Shown piece by piece: positions 1 through 8,400 of a DNA stretch of 64,000 nt. Positions within the stretch are counted from its first letter, which is position 1; the number at the start of each line of letters is the position of its first letter. Location of the stretch: the NCBI GenBank assembly GCA_020628095.1, contig JAHDFP010000001.1, positions 124,001 through 188,000 of the forward strand, given 5' to 3'. Under the pieces are notes generated by a model, which was given only the letters and a program-made list of their open reading frames with translations, was not told where the DNA came from and searched no databases. Position numbers and translations under genes: made by a program. This stretch comes from Saprospiraceae bacterium (lineage in GTDB: Bacteria > Bacteroidota > Bacteroidia > Chitinophagales > Saprospiraceae).

Positions 1-783
1 TTTAGAGCCAAAGCTGAATTCGGCACATTTAAAGAAGACGGAGATGACGGTCGTACCGAAGCGGCTGAAAAAATGCATGAAATTATTACCCTTGATCTTG
101 AAAGAATGGTAGATGCCTGTGATGTAGGAGAAATTATGCATAACAATGTAATGAACTGGCATCAAATGATACAAAATGTGTTAGAACCTGGCGCGGATCC
201 CTCAAAGACTTACACCGGTGAAGCATTTGTTAAAGTGATGCCCGTCAGAACTCAAATTGATATCGATGAAGAACTGACACTAAGGATAATATCAATGGCT
301 GCAGGTACTCCGACTTTACATTATCGTGAATTAGGAGGTAATACATGGACAAGTATAACTTGTACTAATGAAGGAAGGAGTGTCTACACAGTAACACTTC
401 CTGCTCAAACAAAGGATTTTGAATACTATATTGAGTCAGGTGCTGAGTATTTCCCGGTCACAGCAAACTCTGTTTCTCCAATATTTCAAACTGTTGTTGT
501 AAAAGGAAGTGAAGATCTTACATCCATTAATTCCGCTCTATCGCAACAGCATCAAATTAAAATCTACCCTAACCCCTCAAATGGTCATTATAATGTCGAT
601 CTGGGGACAATAAACACTTCTATTGAAATTACAGTGACAGATATATTTGGACAAGTGATTCAACGTACTAAGTATTATAATGCTCAGTTATTTGATATGG
701 AAATTGAAGGACCGAGTGGAATCTATCTGGTGAACGTAGAATCGAAAGACAATAAAACGGTAATTCGAGTTTTTAAAGAATAA
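1..783 (+). CDS. C-terminal part of a T9SS-secreted protein (5' partial)
   Basis: The frame is open from base 1, so the start lies left of the window; about 260 codons are visible. The last ~75 residues form a type IX secretion type A sorting domain: an IYPNPSNG motif, short beta-strands, then GIYLVNV and a basic end (VIRVFKE). This marks the protein for export through the outer membrane by the T9SS. Upstream of it is a beta-rich stretch (about residues 80-165) that may be an Ig-like spacer, and before that an acidic helical segment that I do not recognise. The catalytic or binding part, if any, is outside the window, so no function is assigned. Confidence 0.85.
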   Translation, partial: FRAKAEFGTFKEDGDDGRTEAAEKMHEIITLDLERMVDACDVGEIMHNNVMNWHQMIQNVLEPGADPSKTYTGEAFVKVMPVRTQIDIDEELTLRIISMAAGTPTLHYRELGGNTWTSITCTNEGRSVYTVTLPAQTKDFEYYIESGAEYFPVTANSVSPIFQTVVVKGSEDLTSINSALSQQHQIKIYPNPSNGHYNVDLGTINTSIEITVTDIFGQVIQRTKYYNAQLFDMEIEGPSGIYLVNVESKDNKTVIRVFKE

Positions 784-1015
784 ACTATTTGCTAACTACT
801 AAAATAAAGTACGGGTTCCCTTTCAATCAAAAACCAGATTCAAATATTCAAGCGTAAGCATAAATGAAAGACATCTAATAACATCAATTAGCAAACTGGA
901 AACCCATACTACTTTAAATAAGGTCCAATCTCTAAAGAAAATAAGAAAAATGATGAATATGATATGAAACTCATGTTTGTATGACTAAAGCCAAGACAGC
1001 CAAAATAATAAACCA

Positions 1016-1023
1016 TAAATTTG
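1016..1023 (+). promoter_or_regulatory. Candidate -7 element for kynA
   Basis: TAAATTTG matches the Bacteroidota -7 consensus TAnnTTTG and ends 19 bases before the kynA start codon. No good -33 TTG lies at the usual 19-21 base spacing, so this is a partial promoter match only. It would give a very short leader. Confidence 0.35.
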
Positions 1024-1042
1024 CGGCAGAATATACCACCAC

Positions 1043-2152
1043 ATGGACCCATCCAAAAAATACACCGCCATACATTACCATAGCTACTTAGAACTTGACA
1101 AGATTCTTGGTGCTCAAGTACCAAGAAGTGGAAAGTTCGAAGAGAATCCTGCGCATGATGAGACCTTGTTCATCATTATGCATCAGGTGTATGAGCTATG
1201 GTTTAAGCAAATCATCCATGAGATAGAGTCCGTCTGCGATATGTTCCGCGACGAAAAGCTGAACGAAGAGAATATCAATCTGGCAGTACTCCGACTCAAA
1301 AGGGTCTCTGAGATATTGGAACTGGTAATAAAGCAGATTTTTGTAATGGAAACTTTGACGCCGTTAGACTTCTTAGATTTCAGACATTACTTGTTTCCAG
1401 CTTCGGGTTTTCAGAGCCTGCAGTTCAGAGTCATAGAGTCTATGATGGGGCTCAGAGAAGAAGACCGCCTGACCTATAATAGACATTCTTACAAGATAGT
1501 ATTTACGGAAGAGCAAAAAGAAAAGCTGACCAAAATCGAGAACGGTGGCAGTCTATTTGAACTTATTGAGGACTGGTTAGAACGCATACCATTTTTGAAA
1601 TTTGAAGATTTCAACTTTCTAGAGTCGTATAAATCGGCAGTAGAAAAAATGCTCAGTGACGAAGAAGCAGCCATCAGCGCAACCGAATATCTATCTCCAA
1701 AGATGAAGAACATGAGGCTAACCATGTTAGGAAGTACAAATACCTATTTCAAACAAGTACTATCAGAAGAGGCCCATGCCGAGATGCAAAAGAAAGGTGA
1801 AGTCAGACTATCGTACAAAGCAACGTTAGCGGCTTTACTAATCAATCTATATCGAGAAAAGCCGATACTCACGATTCCTTATAATCTGCTTATGGAAATA
1901 ATGAATATAGACGAATTGCTCACCACATGGAGATACCGACATGCCCAGATGGTTATGCGTATGATAGGCAATAAAGTAGGGACAGGTGGATCATCAGGAC
2001 ACGATTATCTCGCCAAGACGGCAGAGAAACATAAAATATTTAAAGACCTTCACAATATCTCATCATTGCTTATTCCAAGATCGGAATTACCTGATTTACC
2101 GATAGAACTAGAGAAGCAACTGAGTTTTTATTATTCTCATAATTCTAGATAA
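1043..2152 (+). CDS. kynA: Tryptophan 2,3-dioxygenase
   Basis: Haem enzyme that opens the indole ring of L-tryptophan to N-formylkynurenine, the first step of kynurenine catabolism; cytoplasmic. The 369-residue length is in the family's range. The conserved N-terminal motif HDETLFIIMHQVYELWFKQ is at residues 38-56, with F43 and H47 in the positions of the substrate-contacting Phe and His of bacterial TDO. WRYRHAQMV puts the haem-ligand histidine at about H300, followed by the GTGGSSG loop that closes over the substrate. The gene is followed after 5 bases by the aminomuconate-semialdehyde dehydrogenase, so the first and a late step of the pathway share a transcript. The formamidase and kynurenine 3-monooxygenase are not in the window. 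Confidence 0.96.
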   Translation: MDPSKKYTAIHYHSYLELDKILGAQVPRSGKFEENPAHDETLFIIMHQVYELWFKQIIHEIESVCDMFRDEKLNEENINLAVLRLKRVSEILELVIKQIFVMETLTPLDFLDFRHYLFPASGFQSLQFRVIESMMGLREEDRLTYNRHSYKIVFTEEQKEKLTKIENGGSLFELIEDWLERIPFLKFEDFNFLESYKSAVEKMLSDEEAAISATEYLSPKMKNMRLTMLGSTNTYFKQVLSEEAHAEMQKKGEVRLSYKATLAALLINLYREKPILTIPYNLLMEIMNIDELLTTWRYRHAQMVMRMIGNKVGTGGSSGHDYLAKTAEKHKIFKDLHNISSLLIPRSELPDLPIELEKQLSFYYSHNSR

Positions 2153-2157
2153 TTATT

Positions 2158-3594
2158 ATGGAGGTCCACAATTATATCAATGGTGTAATGTCTCCATCTA
2201 TATCGGGTCAGACTTTACCATTATACAACCCGTCTAACGGACAACAATATGCTACCGCGCCTAATAGTAGCGCAGATGATGTAGAAAGCGCCATACAATC
2301 CGCTAAGAAAGCGTTCCCTACCTGGTCATCTTTGCCTACACAAGAAAGGAGCAGATACCTTAACAAAATAGCCGACCTCATAGATCAAAATCACGAAAAA
2401 CTAGCCATAGCCGAATCACTAGATAATGGAAAACCCCTTTGGTTAGCCAAAAGAGTAGATATCCCCAGAGCATCGGCCAATTTCAGATTCTTTGCACATG
2501 CCATAACTCAGTTTTCTACCGAGGCGCATGAGATGACAGATGCGATTAACTACACCTTACGGCAGCCCTTGGGTGTCGTGTCATGTATCTCACCCTGGAA
2601 TCTGCCCTTATATTTACTGAGTTGGAAGATAGCACCTGCTTTGGCGTCAGGAAATACCGTTGTCGCTAAGCCCTCAGAAGTGACACCACTTACGGCACAC
2701 CTGTTATCAGAACTATGTATAGAGGCTCAGTTACCGCCTGGCGTACTTAATATTGTGCATGGTTACGGAGACCAAGTCGGGCCTACCCTCACATCTCATG
2801 AGGATGTGAAAGCCATTTCTTTTACTGGGAGTACGAGAGTGGGAAAAGAGATTGCTCAAGTCGCCGCTTCACATATCAAAAAGGTGTCACTGGAGATGGG
2901 CGGAAAAAATCCGAACATCATTTTCGCTGATTGTGATTTCCGTGAGATGCTCAGTAATACCATCAGATCATCATTTGCTAATCAAGGACAAATCTGTCTA
3001 TGCGGGTCGCGTATATACGTAGAACGTTCTATATATTATGATTTTAAAAAGCACTTTGTAGAAGTGACAGAAAAGCAAATTGTCGGACCACCACGGAATG
3101 ATAATTCTAAATTTGGTGCCATTGTATCAGAAGCGCATTACAAAAAAATTCTATCATATATCGAGCTTGCTAAAGAAGAAGGCGGACAAATACTTACTGG
3201 TGGACACAGCGTCCATCCTCCAGGCTACGAAAGTGGCTGGTACATCGCACCGACAATTATAGAAGGCCTGGATAATAATTGCCGCACTAATCAAGAAGAG
3301 ATATTCGGTCCAGTGTGCACGATAATACCTTTTGATACAGAAGAAGAAGCGATAGCTCTGGCTAACGGCACTAAATACGGCTTATCCGCTTCCCTATGGA
3401 CACAAAACATCAGTCGCGCACACCGCATGGCAAAAAAACTAGAAGCGGGTATTGTGTGGATTAACTGTTGGTTGCACCGAGACTTAAGGACACCCTTTGG
3501 CGGAGTCAAGGAATCTGGCGTTGGTCGTGAGGGCGGATTAGATGCACTCCGATTTTTTACCGAACCCAAGAATGTGTGCGTTAAGTATCAGTAG
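2158..3594 (+). CDS. Aldehyde dehydrogenase, probable 2-aminomuconic-6-semialdehyde dehydrogenase
   Basis: NAD-dependent ALDH-superfamily enzyme of 478 residues. Visible catalytic features are N147 (SPWNLP), the general base E246 (LEMGGKNPN) and the nucleophile C280 (NQGQIC), plus the coenzyme-fold motif FTGSTRVGK at 222-230. The C-terminal NCWLHRDLRTPFGG segment (436-449) is typical of the ALDH8A1/aminomuconate-semialdehyde dehydrogenase branch. In characterised members an arginine there contacts the substrate carboxylate. It should oxidise 2-aminomuconic semialdehyde, made by the ACMS decarboxylase encoded at 8401-9465, to 2-aminomuconate. It lies 5 bases behind kynA. A hydroxymuconic semialdehyde dehydrogenase role is possible on sequence alone, but the neighbours favour the kynurenine pathway. 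Confidence 0.88.
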   Translation: MEVHNYINGVMSPSISGQTLPLYNPSNGQQYATAPNSSADDVESAIQSAKKAFPTWSSLPTQERSRYLNKIADLIDQNHEKLAIAESLDNGKPLWLAKRVDIPRASANFRFFAHAITQFSTEAHEMTDAINYTLRQPLGVVSCISPWNLPLYLLSWKIAPALASGNTVVAKPSEVTPLTAHLLSELCIEAQLPPGVLNIVHGYGDQVGPTLTSHEDVKAISFTGSTRVGKEIAQVAASHIKKVSLEMGGKNPNIIFADCDFREMLSNTIRSSFANQGQICLCGSRIYVERSIYYDFKKHFVEVTEKQIVGPPRNDNSKFGAIVSEAHYKKILSYIELAKEEGGQILTGGHSVHPPGYESGWYIAPTIIEGLDNNCRTNQEEIFGPVCTIIPFDTEEEAIALANGTKYGLSASLWTQNISRAHRMAKKLEAGIVWINCWLHRDLRTPFGGVKESGVGREGGLDALRFFTEPKNVCVKYQ

Positions 3595-3616
3595 AAACCA
3601 CTCAAGCATTCCGCGC

Positions 3617-4546
3617 TTAATCCTTTTCTATTTTTACCCATTTTGCGACATTTCTGAAACCTACGGTCTGATCGGGGATCGCGGAAGTCTGGATGAGATA
3701 ATCTTTTATATCATCTAAATTCTGTATATAATTTCCTCCTACTGTAGTGCCAGCCTCGTCTATCATCTCAGAAACATTACCTATAAGGTTTATTATTCTT
3801 TCATTTCTTGGACCATTGCGAGCGTAAGCGTCTCTTATAGGTAAGCCAGATTCTAATTGTAGGTGTAATGCATTCTCCAAAGAATTGATTTCGTCATCAT
3901 CATAAACTACTGATTCTTCTGCCAAACTTTTAAGAACTGGAAGATGTATCTTTTTAGGAATAGAATACTCGGGGATATATGTAATTACGTCTTTATACTT
4001 TTCATAAATCTCAGATGTTAAAAATTTATCTGTAGTAAAATCTTCAAACGTACTAACTCTGAAGAAACGGTTTTGCACTAATAACATCTCCAATACCCTA
4101 TCTGCTCTCCACTGCGTAAATTTCTTTGCCTGCTCTAGGGTGACACCAACAACTGGAAAAGCGTCATACTCTATGGACCAAAAGTATTCTGATTTACTTA
4201 TTCCCCCATGTTTAAATAATTCTCCAGATTCGTTAATCATATATAAATACCCTGATGTATCAGGTAGCAAGGCTTTATACTCTGGACTATGCTCTCCTAA
4301 TATTCTCTTATAATAGTGCAAAAACATCCTCCAGTTAATATTACTGATCTCTGTAATATCCAAGGAAAGACTATCATTTACTATCAGCATCTCAGGTAAT
4401 TGAATATTATAAGGCTCTGTAGTGAATGAGGAGTCCATCTTGGGTTCTAAAATATACTTCGTTTGATTACAACCATATACAAAAAACAACAACCCTAATA
4501 GTGGCCCCAAAAAACTGACTATACTTTTCATTTGCTTATTAATCAA
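3617..4546 (-). CDS. Lipoprotein with a formylglycine-generating-enzyme (SUMF1)-like domain
   Basis: 309 residues with a hydrophobic signal and a lipobox ending at C26 (FVYGC). M6 is an alternative start giving a more typical signal peptide. The rest resembles the FGE-sulfatase/SUMF1 fold also used by the gliding lipoproteins GldJ and GldK. Supporting pieces are a DITEISNINWRMFL segment near residue 63, PVVGVTLEQAKKFTQWRADR near 130, IGNVSEMIDEAGTTVGGNY near 255 and a closing VGFRNVAKW. It is shorter than GldK, and the cysteines of active formylglycine-generating enzymes are not evident, so a structural or binding role is more likely than catalysis. It faces the kynA operon convergently. Confidence 0.65.
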   Translation of the reverse strand: MINKQMKSIVSFLGPLLGLLFFVYGCNQTKYILEPKMDSSFTTEPYNIQLPEMLIVNDSLSLDITEISNINWRMFLHYYKRILGEHSPEYKALLPDTSGYLYMINESGELFKHGGISKSEYFWSIEYDAFPVVGVTLEQAKKFTQWRADRVLEMLLVQNRFFRVSTFEDFTTDKFLTSEIYEKYKDVITYIPEYSIPKKIHLPVLKSLAEESVVYDDDEINSLENALHLQLESGLPIRDAYARNGPRNERIINLIGNVSEMIDEAGTTVGGNYIQNLDDIKDYLIQTSAIPDQTVGFRNVAKWVKIEKD

Positions 4547-4726
4547 AATGTTCTATTCTAATAATTCGATTGAAATTAACAATTCTACTCATTTGTCAAA
4601 AATGTAAAATGAATAGAATAATAACTAAACAGAACTATCTAATAATCCAAACCAGATTAGTCGAATAATCCACCTTAGTCGCTAACAAATGAATATCTTC
4701 CATTCAAGTTTAAAATTTCAAATCAG

Positions 4727-5284
4727 ATGAATGCCAAAACAGCAACTTATCTCGGTCTAATATTTATTGCTATAAGCCAAATACTACTTTCATTCGGTTT
4801 CCAGTTTTTAATGTCACAAAAACCTTTTGACTACACTCATTGGCTGATGCTGATCGGGGCATTATTACTTTTTGCTCTATGGTTTAGTTTGCCGTCTAAT
4901 GTAACCAAGAAAATAGGACTAAACATTATGACCTTAGGCATAGGAGCTATGGTCGGTATGTGTGTGATTGACTTTTTCGTGTGGTCACTACATGATAATC
5001 CAGATTTCCAACAACAATTTCTGAATCATGTCATGGACACATCACTGATTTCTATTCCATTCCTCATTGTTGGGCCCGCATTATTCTATTCTGGAATATG
5101 TATCTCGACTTATGGATTGATTAAAAGATATCCCTGGCAAGTAATCCTACTTAACATAGGAGGTCTTATGATCGGCTTAGGTCATCCAGTTCTGCATAAT
5201 GCAGTTATCGCTGCTATAGGTTCTGTTCTCTTACTTATGGGAATCGGTGCTATAGTTAATAATTACAAACAATCCGCCATATAA
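4727..5284 (+). CDS. Polytopic membrane protein of unknown function
   Basis: 185 residues with about six hydrophobic helices (roughly 8-28, 39-56, 65-87, 106-130, 138-154 and 158-176) and short polar loops. No catalytic motif is visible and I do not recognise a family. It lies 55 bases upstream of the DUF2147 gene on the same strand, but a candidate promoter element sits between them, so the two may be transcribed separately. Confidence 0.7.
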   Translation: MNAKTATYLGLIFIAISQILLSFGFQFLMSQKPFDYTHWLMLIGALLLFALWFSLPSNVTKKIGLNIMTLGIGAMVGMCVIDFFVWSLHDNPDFQQQFLNHVMDTSLISIPFLIVGPALFYSGICISTYGLIKRYPWQVILLNIGGLMIGLGHPVLHNAVIAAIGSVLLLMGIGAIVNNYKQSAI

Positions 5285-5286
5285 TA

Positions 5287-5294
5287 TATTTTTG
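5287..5294 (+). promoter_or_regulatory. Candidate -7 element upstream of the DUF2147 gene
   Basis: TATTTTTG fits TAnnTTTG and lies 45 bases before the start codon at 5340. No convincing -33 element was found. Confidence 0.35.
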
Positions 5295-5339
5295 CAGAGT
5301 GTTGTGTCGTTTAAAGTCTATAGAAAAAAATAGAAAATC

Positions 5340-5780
5340 ATGATGAACCTAAAATATTCTCTATCTATACTACTTCTATCATTAGCCTATCTTACGGCTT
5401 ATACCCAGTCTCCAGCAGGAATATGGAAAACTATAGATGACGAAACGGGAGAAGCCAAATCTCATGTAGAGATCTATGAAAAGGATGGAAAGTATCACGG
5501 CAAAATAGTCAAGCTACTAAGGGTATCTTCAGATAAGACCTGTGACAATTGTCCAGGTGCTAAAAAAGACAAACCACTTTTGGGTATGGAAATATTATGG
5601 GCACTATCACCAGATAAAGATATGTGGACAAAAGGAAAAATCATGGACCCCGAAAATGGCAAAACCTATAAATGCAAAGTATGGTTTGAAGAAGGTAATG
5701 GGGACGAATTATATGTACGAGGGTATATTGGTATATCTGCTTTGGGCAGAAATCAGACATGGTATAGAGTTGAGGAATAA
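5340..5780 (+). CDS. DUF2147 family secreted protein
   Basis: 146 residues with a signal peptide (residues 1 to about 22, ending AYTQS) and one DUF2147 domain. The domain is recognised from its opening GIWKTIDDETGEAKSHVEIY, the KYHGKIVKLL strand, a CDNC pair followed by a GMEILW segment, the MDPENGKTYKCKVWFE stretch and the closing YIGISALGRNQTWYRV. The fold is a small lipocalin-like beta-barrel exported to the periplasm or beyond. The biological role of the family is not established. Two ATG codons in a row (5340 and 5343) could each be the start. Confidence 0.85.
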   Translation: MMNLKYSLSILLLSLAYLTAYTQSPAGIWKTIDDETGEAKSHVEIYEKDGKYHGKIVKLLRVSSDKTCDNCPGAKKDKPLLGMEILWALSPDKDMWTKGKIMDPENGKTYKCKVWFEEGNGDELYVRGYIGISALGRNQTWYRVEE

Positions 5781-5825
5781 GTAACGACTATTTTAATTTT
5801 ATGCTTACCTAAAAACCCCGTAACT

Positions 5826-5862
5826 AAAAAAGTCTACTGAGAGTAATATCCCTCAGTAGACT
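5826..5862 (-). terminator. Rho-independent terminator of the SulP gene
   Basis: A perfect 11-bp stem (AGTCTACTGAG at 5831-5841 with CTCAGTAGACT at 5852-5862) around a 10-base loop. Read on the minus strand the stem is followed by a run of T, 37 bases after the stop codon of the SulP gene. On the plus strand it is followed by CGGTGG, so it acts only leftwards. Confidence 0.8.
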
Positions 5863-5898
5863 CGGTGGAATGTATTAAAATCAGCACTATATATTTTA

Positions 5899-7500
5899 TC
5901 AACTGGCCGTTTGCAGTTTATACTCATTGACAGAAGATTCCAATACTTTGATTGGACTTTCTTTGATTTCTTTGATCCTACGTTCTTTGATTTTTACATC
6001 TATATTTCTGGATATAGCATTTATCTGAAACTCTTCTATGAGTTCTATCACATCTTGATGTATATCTATAGATTTAGAGGCATCTATGACAACAGTACTG
6101 TTGTCTGGCACTACATTAAGTGCACGTTGTATGTTCGCTTTATTGAGGAAAGTGACGTCTTCAGTAAGTTGCAAGACAATCTCACCATCATTCGCCATGT
6201 GCTTTTCTGACTCAAATAAAAACGGCTTTTTATAATTATCATATAAGATAAAGAATATGGCCACGGCCATTCCTATCGCGATACCTACAAGAAGATCTGT
6301 AAAAACAATACCAAGAATCGTCACGATAAATGGAATGAAATTAGTCCAGCCCTTTTGATACATTTCTTTGAAAAGGCTCGGTTTAGCTAACTTATAACCT
6401 ACCAAGAATAAGATTGCCGCCAGACATGATAACGGAATCATATTGAGTACAAAAGGGATAGCGAAAGCGCAACCCAATAATATGACACCATGAGAAATGG
6501 CAGACACTTTAGTTTTTCCTCCAGATAGTATATTAGTAGAACTTCTTACAATAACTTGCGTCACAGGAAGACCACCTATCAATCCTGATATAAGATTACC
6601 TATACCCTGTGCTCTTAGTTCCTGATTGGCAGGAGATATTCTTTTGAGAGGGTCAAGTTTATCTGTGGCCTCTAGACATAATAAGGTTTCCAAGGAAGCA
6701 ACTACCGCTAATGTAAGCGCTATTGAATATATTTTGGGGTTATTCCATTGCGAAAAATCTGGCGTTGTAAATAGCTGCACAAACCCTTGTAAACCATCAG
6801 CAACAGGTATCGACACCACTTGATCTGTCTGTAGACCAAGCTGAGTTCCAGTAAATAGGTAACACAATAGTATTCCGACACCCACTACTACTAATGGACC
6901 TTGTATCAACTTAAATAGAGAAATGTTTTTCATAAATTTTTGTTCCCATAACACGAGTATCGCGATAGATACTAATGATATGACCACCGCACCCATCGTA
7001 ATCCCATCAAACATATAATAGAACTGAGACAATGTATTATGCCCATCAGCTTGTGTAAAAGCAAGATTTCCTTCATAATCTTTGTCATATCCCAGGGCGT
7101 GAGGGATTTGTTTGAGGAAAATAATCACACCGATGCCCGCTAGCATCCCTTTGATAACCGAATTAGGAAAATAGTAGCCTATTATTCCCGCTTTCATAAC
7201 TCCTAATAAAAACTGGAAAACACCAGCAAAGACTACTGCCAATAAGAAAGCATCAAAAGCCCCCAAATCCTGTATTGCCGTCAATACAATAACAGCCAGA
7301 CCTGCAGCTGGTCCGCTAACTCCGAGCTGAGACCCACTCAATGCGCCGACAACAATACCGCCAACGATACCAGCGATTATACCAGAAAACAATGGCGCTC
7401 CAGATGCCAGAGCTATCCCCAAACACAAGGGAACTGCCACTAAAAACACGATAATACTCGCGGGAATATCACTCTTAAGATGTGATAGATAATTCTTCAT
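5899..7500 (-). CDS. SulP family anion transporter with STAS domain
   Basis: 533 residues: a polytopic SulP/SLC26 membrane domain (about 1-410) and a C-terminal cytoplasmic STAS domain (about 430-520). The first helices carry the family signature PASIIVFLVAVPLCLGIALA and the anion-site loop SGPAAGLAV; the STAS domain contains the TVVIDASKSIDIHQDVIELI strand-helix unit. SulP proteins move sulfate, bicarbonate or other small anions by symport or exchange, and the substrate cannot be read from the sequence. No carbonic anhydrase or sulfate-assimilation gene is adjacent. It is divergent from a TetR regulator, with a perfect palindrome over its probable promoter, so repression by that regulator is likely. 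Confidence 0.93.
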   Translation of the reverse strand: MKNYLSHLKSDIPASIIVFLVAVPLCLGIALASGAPLFSGIIAGIVGGIVVGALSGSQLGVSGPAAGLAVIVLTAIQDLGAFDAFLLAVVFAGVFQFLLGVMKAGIIGYYFPNSVIKGMLAGIGVIIFLKQIPHALGYDKDYEGNLAFTQADGHNTLSQFYYMFDGITMGAVVISLVSIAILVLWEQKFMKNISLFKLIQGPLVVVGVGILLCYLFTGTQLGLQTDQVVSIPVADGLQGFVQLFTTPDFSQWNNPKIYSIALTLAVVASLETLLCLEATDKLDPLKRISPANQELRAQGIGNLISGLIGGLPVTQVIVRSSTNILSGGKTKVSAISHGVILLGCAFAIPFVLNMIPLSCLAAILFLVGYKLAKPSLFKEMYQKGWTNFIPFIVTILGIVFTDLLVGIAIGMAVAIFFILYDNYKKPFLFESEKHMANDGEIVLQLTEDVTFLNKANIQRALNVVPDNSTVVIDASKSIDIHQDVIELIEEFQINAISRNIDVKIKERRIKEIKESPIKVLESSVNEYKLQTAS

Positions 7501-7519
7501 TCTTCTACTAATTTTTTTG

Positions 7520-7549
7520 CAAAAATATTAAATAATTACATTAATGTAA
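7520..7549 (-). promoter_or_regulatory. SulP promoter element with overlapping palindromic operator
   Basis: On the minus strand TATTTTTG (7520-7527) matches the Bacteroidota -7 element, 20 bases ahead of the SulP start codon. Eight bases upstream of it lies the perfect 14-bp palindrome TTACATTAATGTAA (7536-7549), where the spacer between -33 and -7 would be. This is a plausible site for the divergently encoded TetR-family repressor. The assignment is inference from position and symmetry. Confidence 0.5.
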
Positions 7550-7661
7550 GTATTACTAACATTAAATGAATAAATACAACAACGAACGTAAGTACTAATT
7601 GTTTAAAGGAAACTCGTATTTTTTTTAAATTAGCTAAGTGATTATCACTTCTGACATATTA

Positions 7662-8321
7662 ATGCCTTCTGGACTTTCGCTTAGAGACCCTTTGCAGACT
7701 AAGCTCGGACGTGATATTATAAGCAAGAGTATAGACCTTATAGACGATATAGGTTTTGAGAAATTCACTTTCAAAAAGCTCGCTATCAAAATGGGGTCCA
7801 ATGAGACCTCTCTATATCGATATTTCGAGAATAAGCACCTTTTATTGGTGTATCTGGTCGTTTGGTATTGGAATTGGGTGATTTATCTCATTCAGTATAA
7901 TACCAAGAATATAGACGATCCCAATAAAAAGCTAAATATTATCATCGCCAACTTCGTCGATGCCACTAAGGAAAATCCAAAGATTGACTTTGTCAATGAG
8001 CAAAAGCTACATCACATCATCATTGCCGAATCCTCCAAGGCCTATCATACCAAAAGAATAGACTCTGAGTGTCAGAAGGGCTTTTACGAAAGTTACGAAG
8101 CACTTATACAGATGGTAGCCGACGTTATATTAGAGATAGATGAAGCCTTTCCTTATCCACATTCCTTCGCGTGCAGTCTTTTTGAGATGGCTAATAACCA
8201 AATTTACTTCTCAGAACACCTCCCTGGGCTAACTGATATCAAGGTTAAAAATGAAAATTATGACGAAGTCATTGACCTCCTGATTTTCTATAAGAATAGA
8301 ATGTTACTTCTCCATAGTTAG
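7662..8321 (+). CDS. TetR/AcrR family transcriptional regulator
   Basis: One-component regulator of about 219 residues from ATG 7662; a GTG at 7638 would add eight residues. The N-terminal TetR DNA-binding domain contains the helix-turn-helix FTFKKLAIKMGSNETSLYRY followed by FENKHLLL, the standard TetR ending of that domain. The C-terminal ligand-binding helices are not recognisably like any characterised subgroup. It is divergent from the SulP transporter, and the shared 7501-7661 region carries the TTACATTAATGTAA palindrome. It also lies 79 bases upstream of the ACMS decarboxylase gene on the same strand, so it might control kynurenine genes instead of, or as well as, the transporter. Confidence 0.88.
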   Translation: MPSGLSLRDPLQTKLGRDIISKSIDLIDDIGFEKFTFKKLAIKMGSNETSLYRYFENKHLLLVYLVVWYWNWVIYLIQYNTKNIDDPNKKLNIIIANFVDATKENPKIDFVNEQKLHHIIIAESSKAYHTKRIDSECQKGFYESYEALIQMVADVILEIDEAFPYPHSFACSLFEMANNQIYFSEHLPGLTDIKVKNENYDEVIDLLIFYKNRMLLLHS

Positions 8322-8400
8322 TCCCAATTAAGGCTCGTTACATGTGGGTCGAATCATCATTATTATGTGTAACTTGTTATCCTAACCTTATGATGTAATT

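Noticed and set aside
784-1042. Possible structured RNA from complementary stretches around 788-820 and 888-910
   Set aside because: The pairs (TTTGCTAA with TTAGCAAA, and a GGGTT stretch with AACCC) interleave rather than nest, are about 100 bases apart and are imperfect. No known RNA family pattern or tRNA was seen.
5911-6210. Plus-strand open frame opposite the SulP gene
   Set aside because: It is antisense to the STAS domain and its Phe/Tyr-rich translation is what a reversed coding strand gives. The SulP frame is clearly the real gene.
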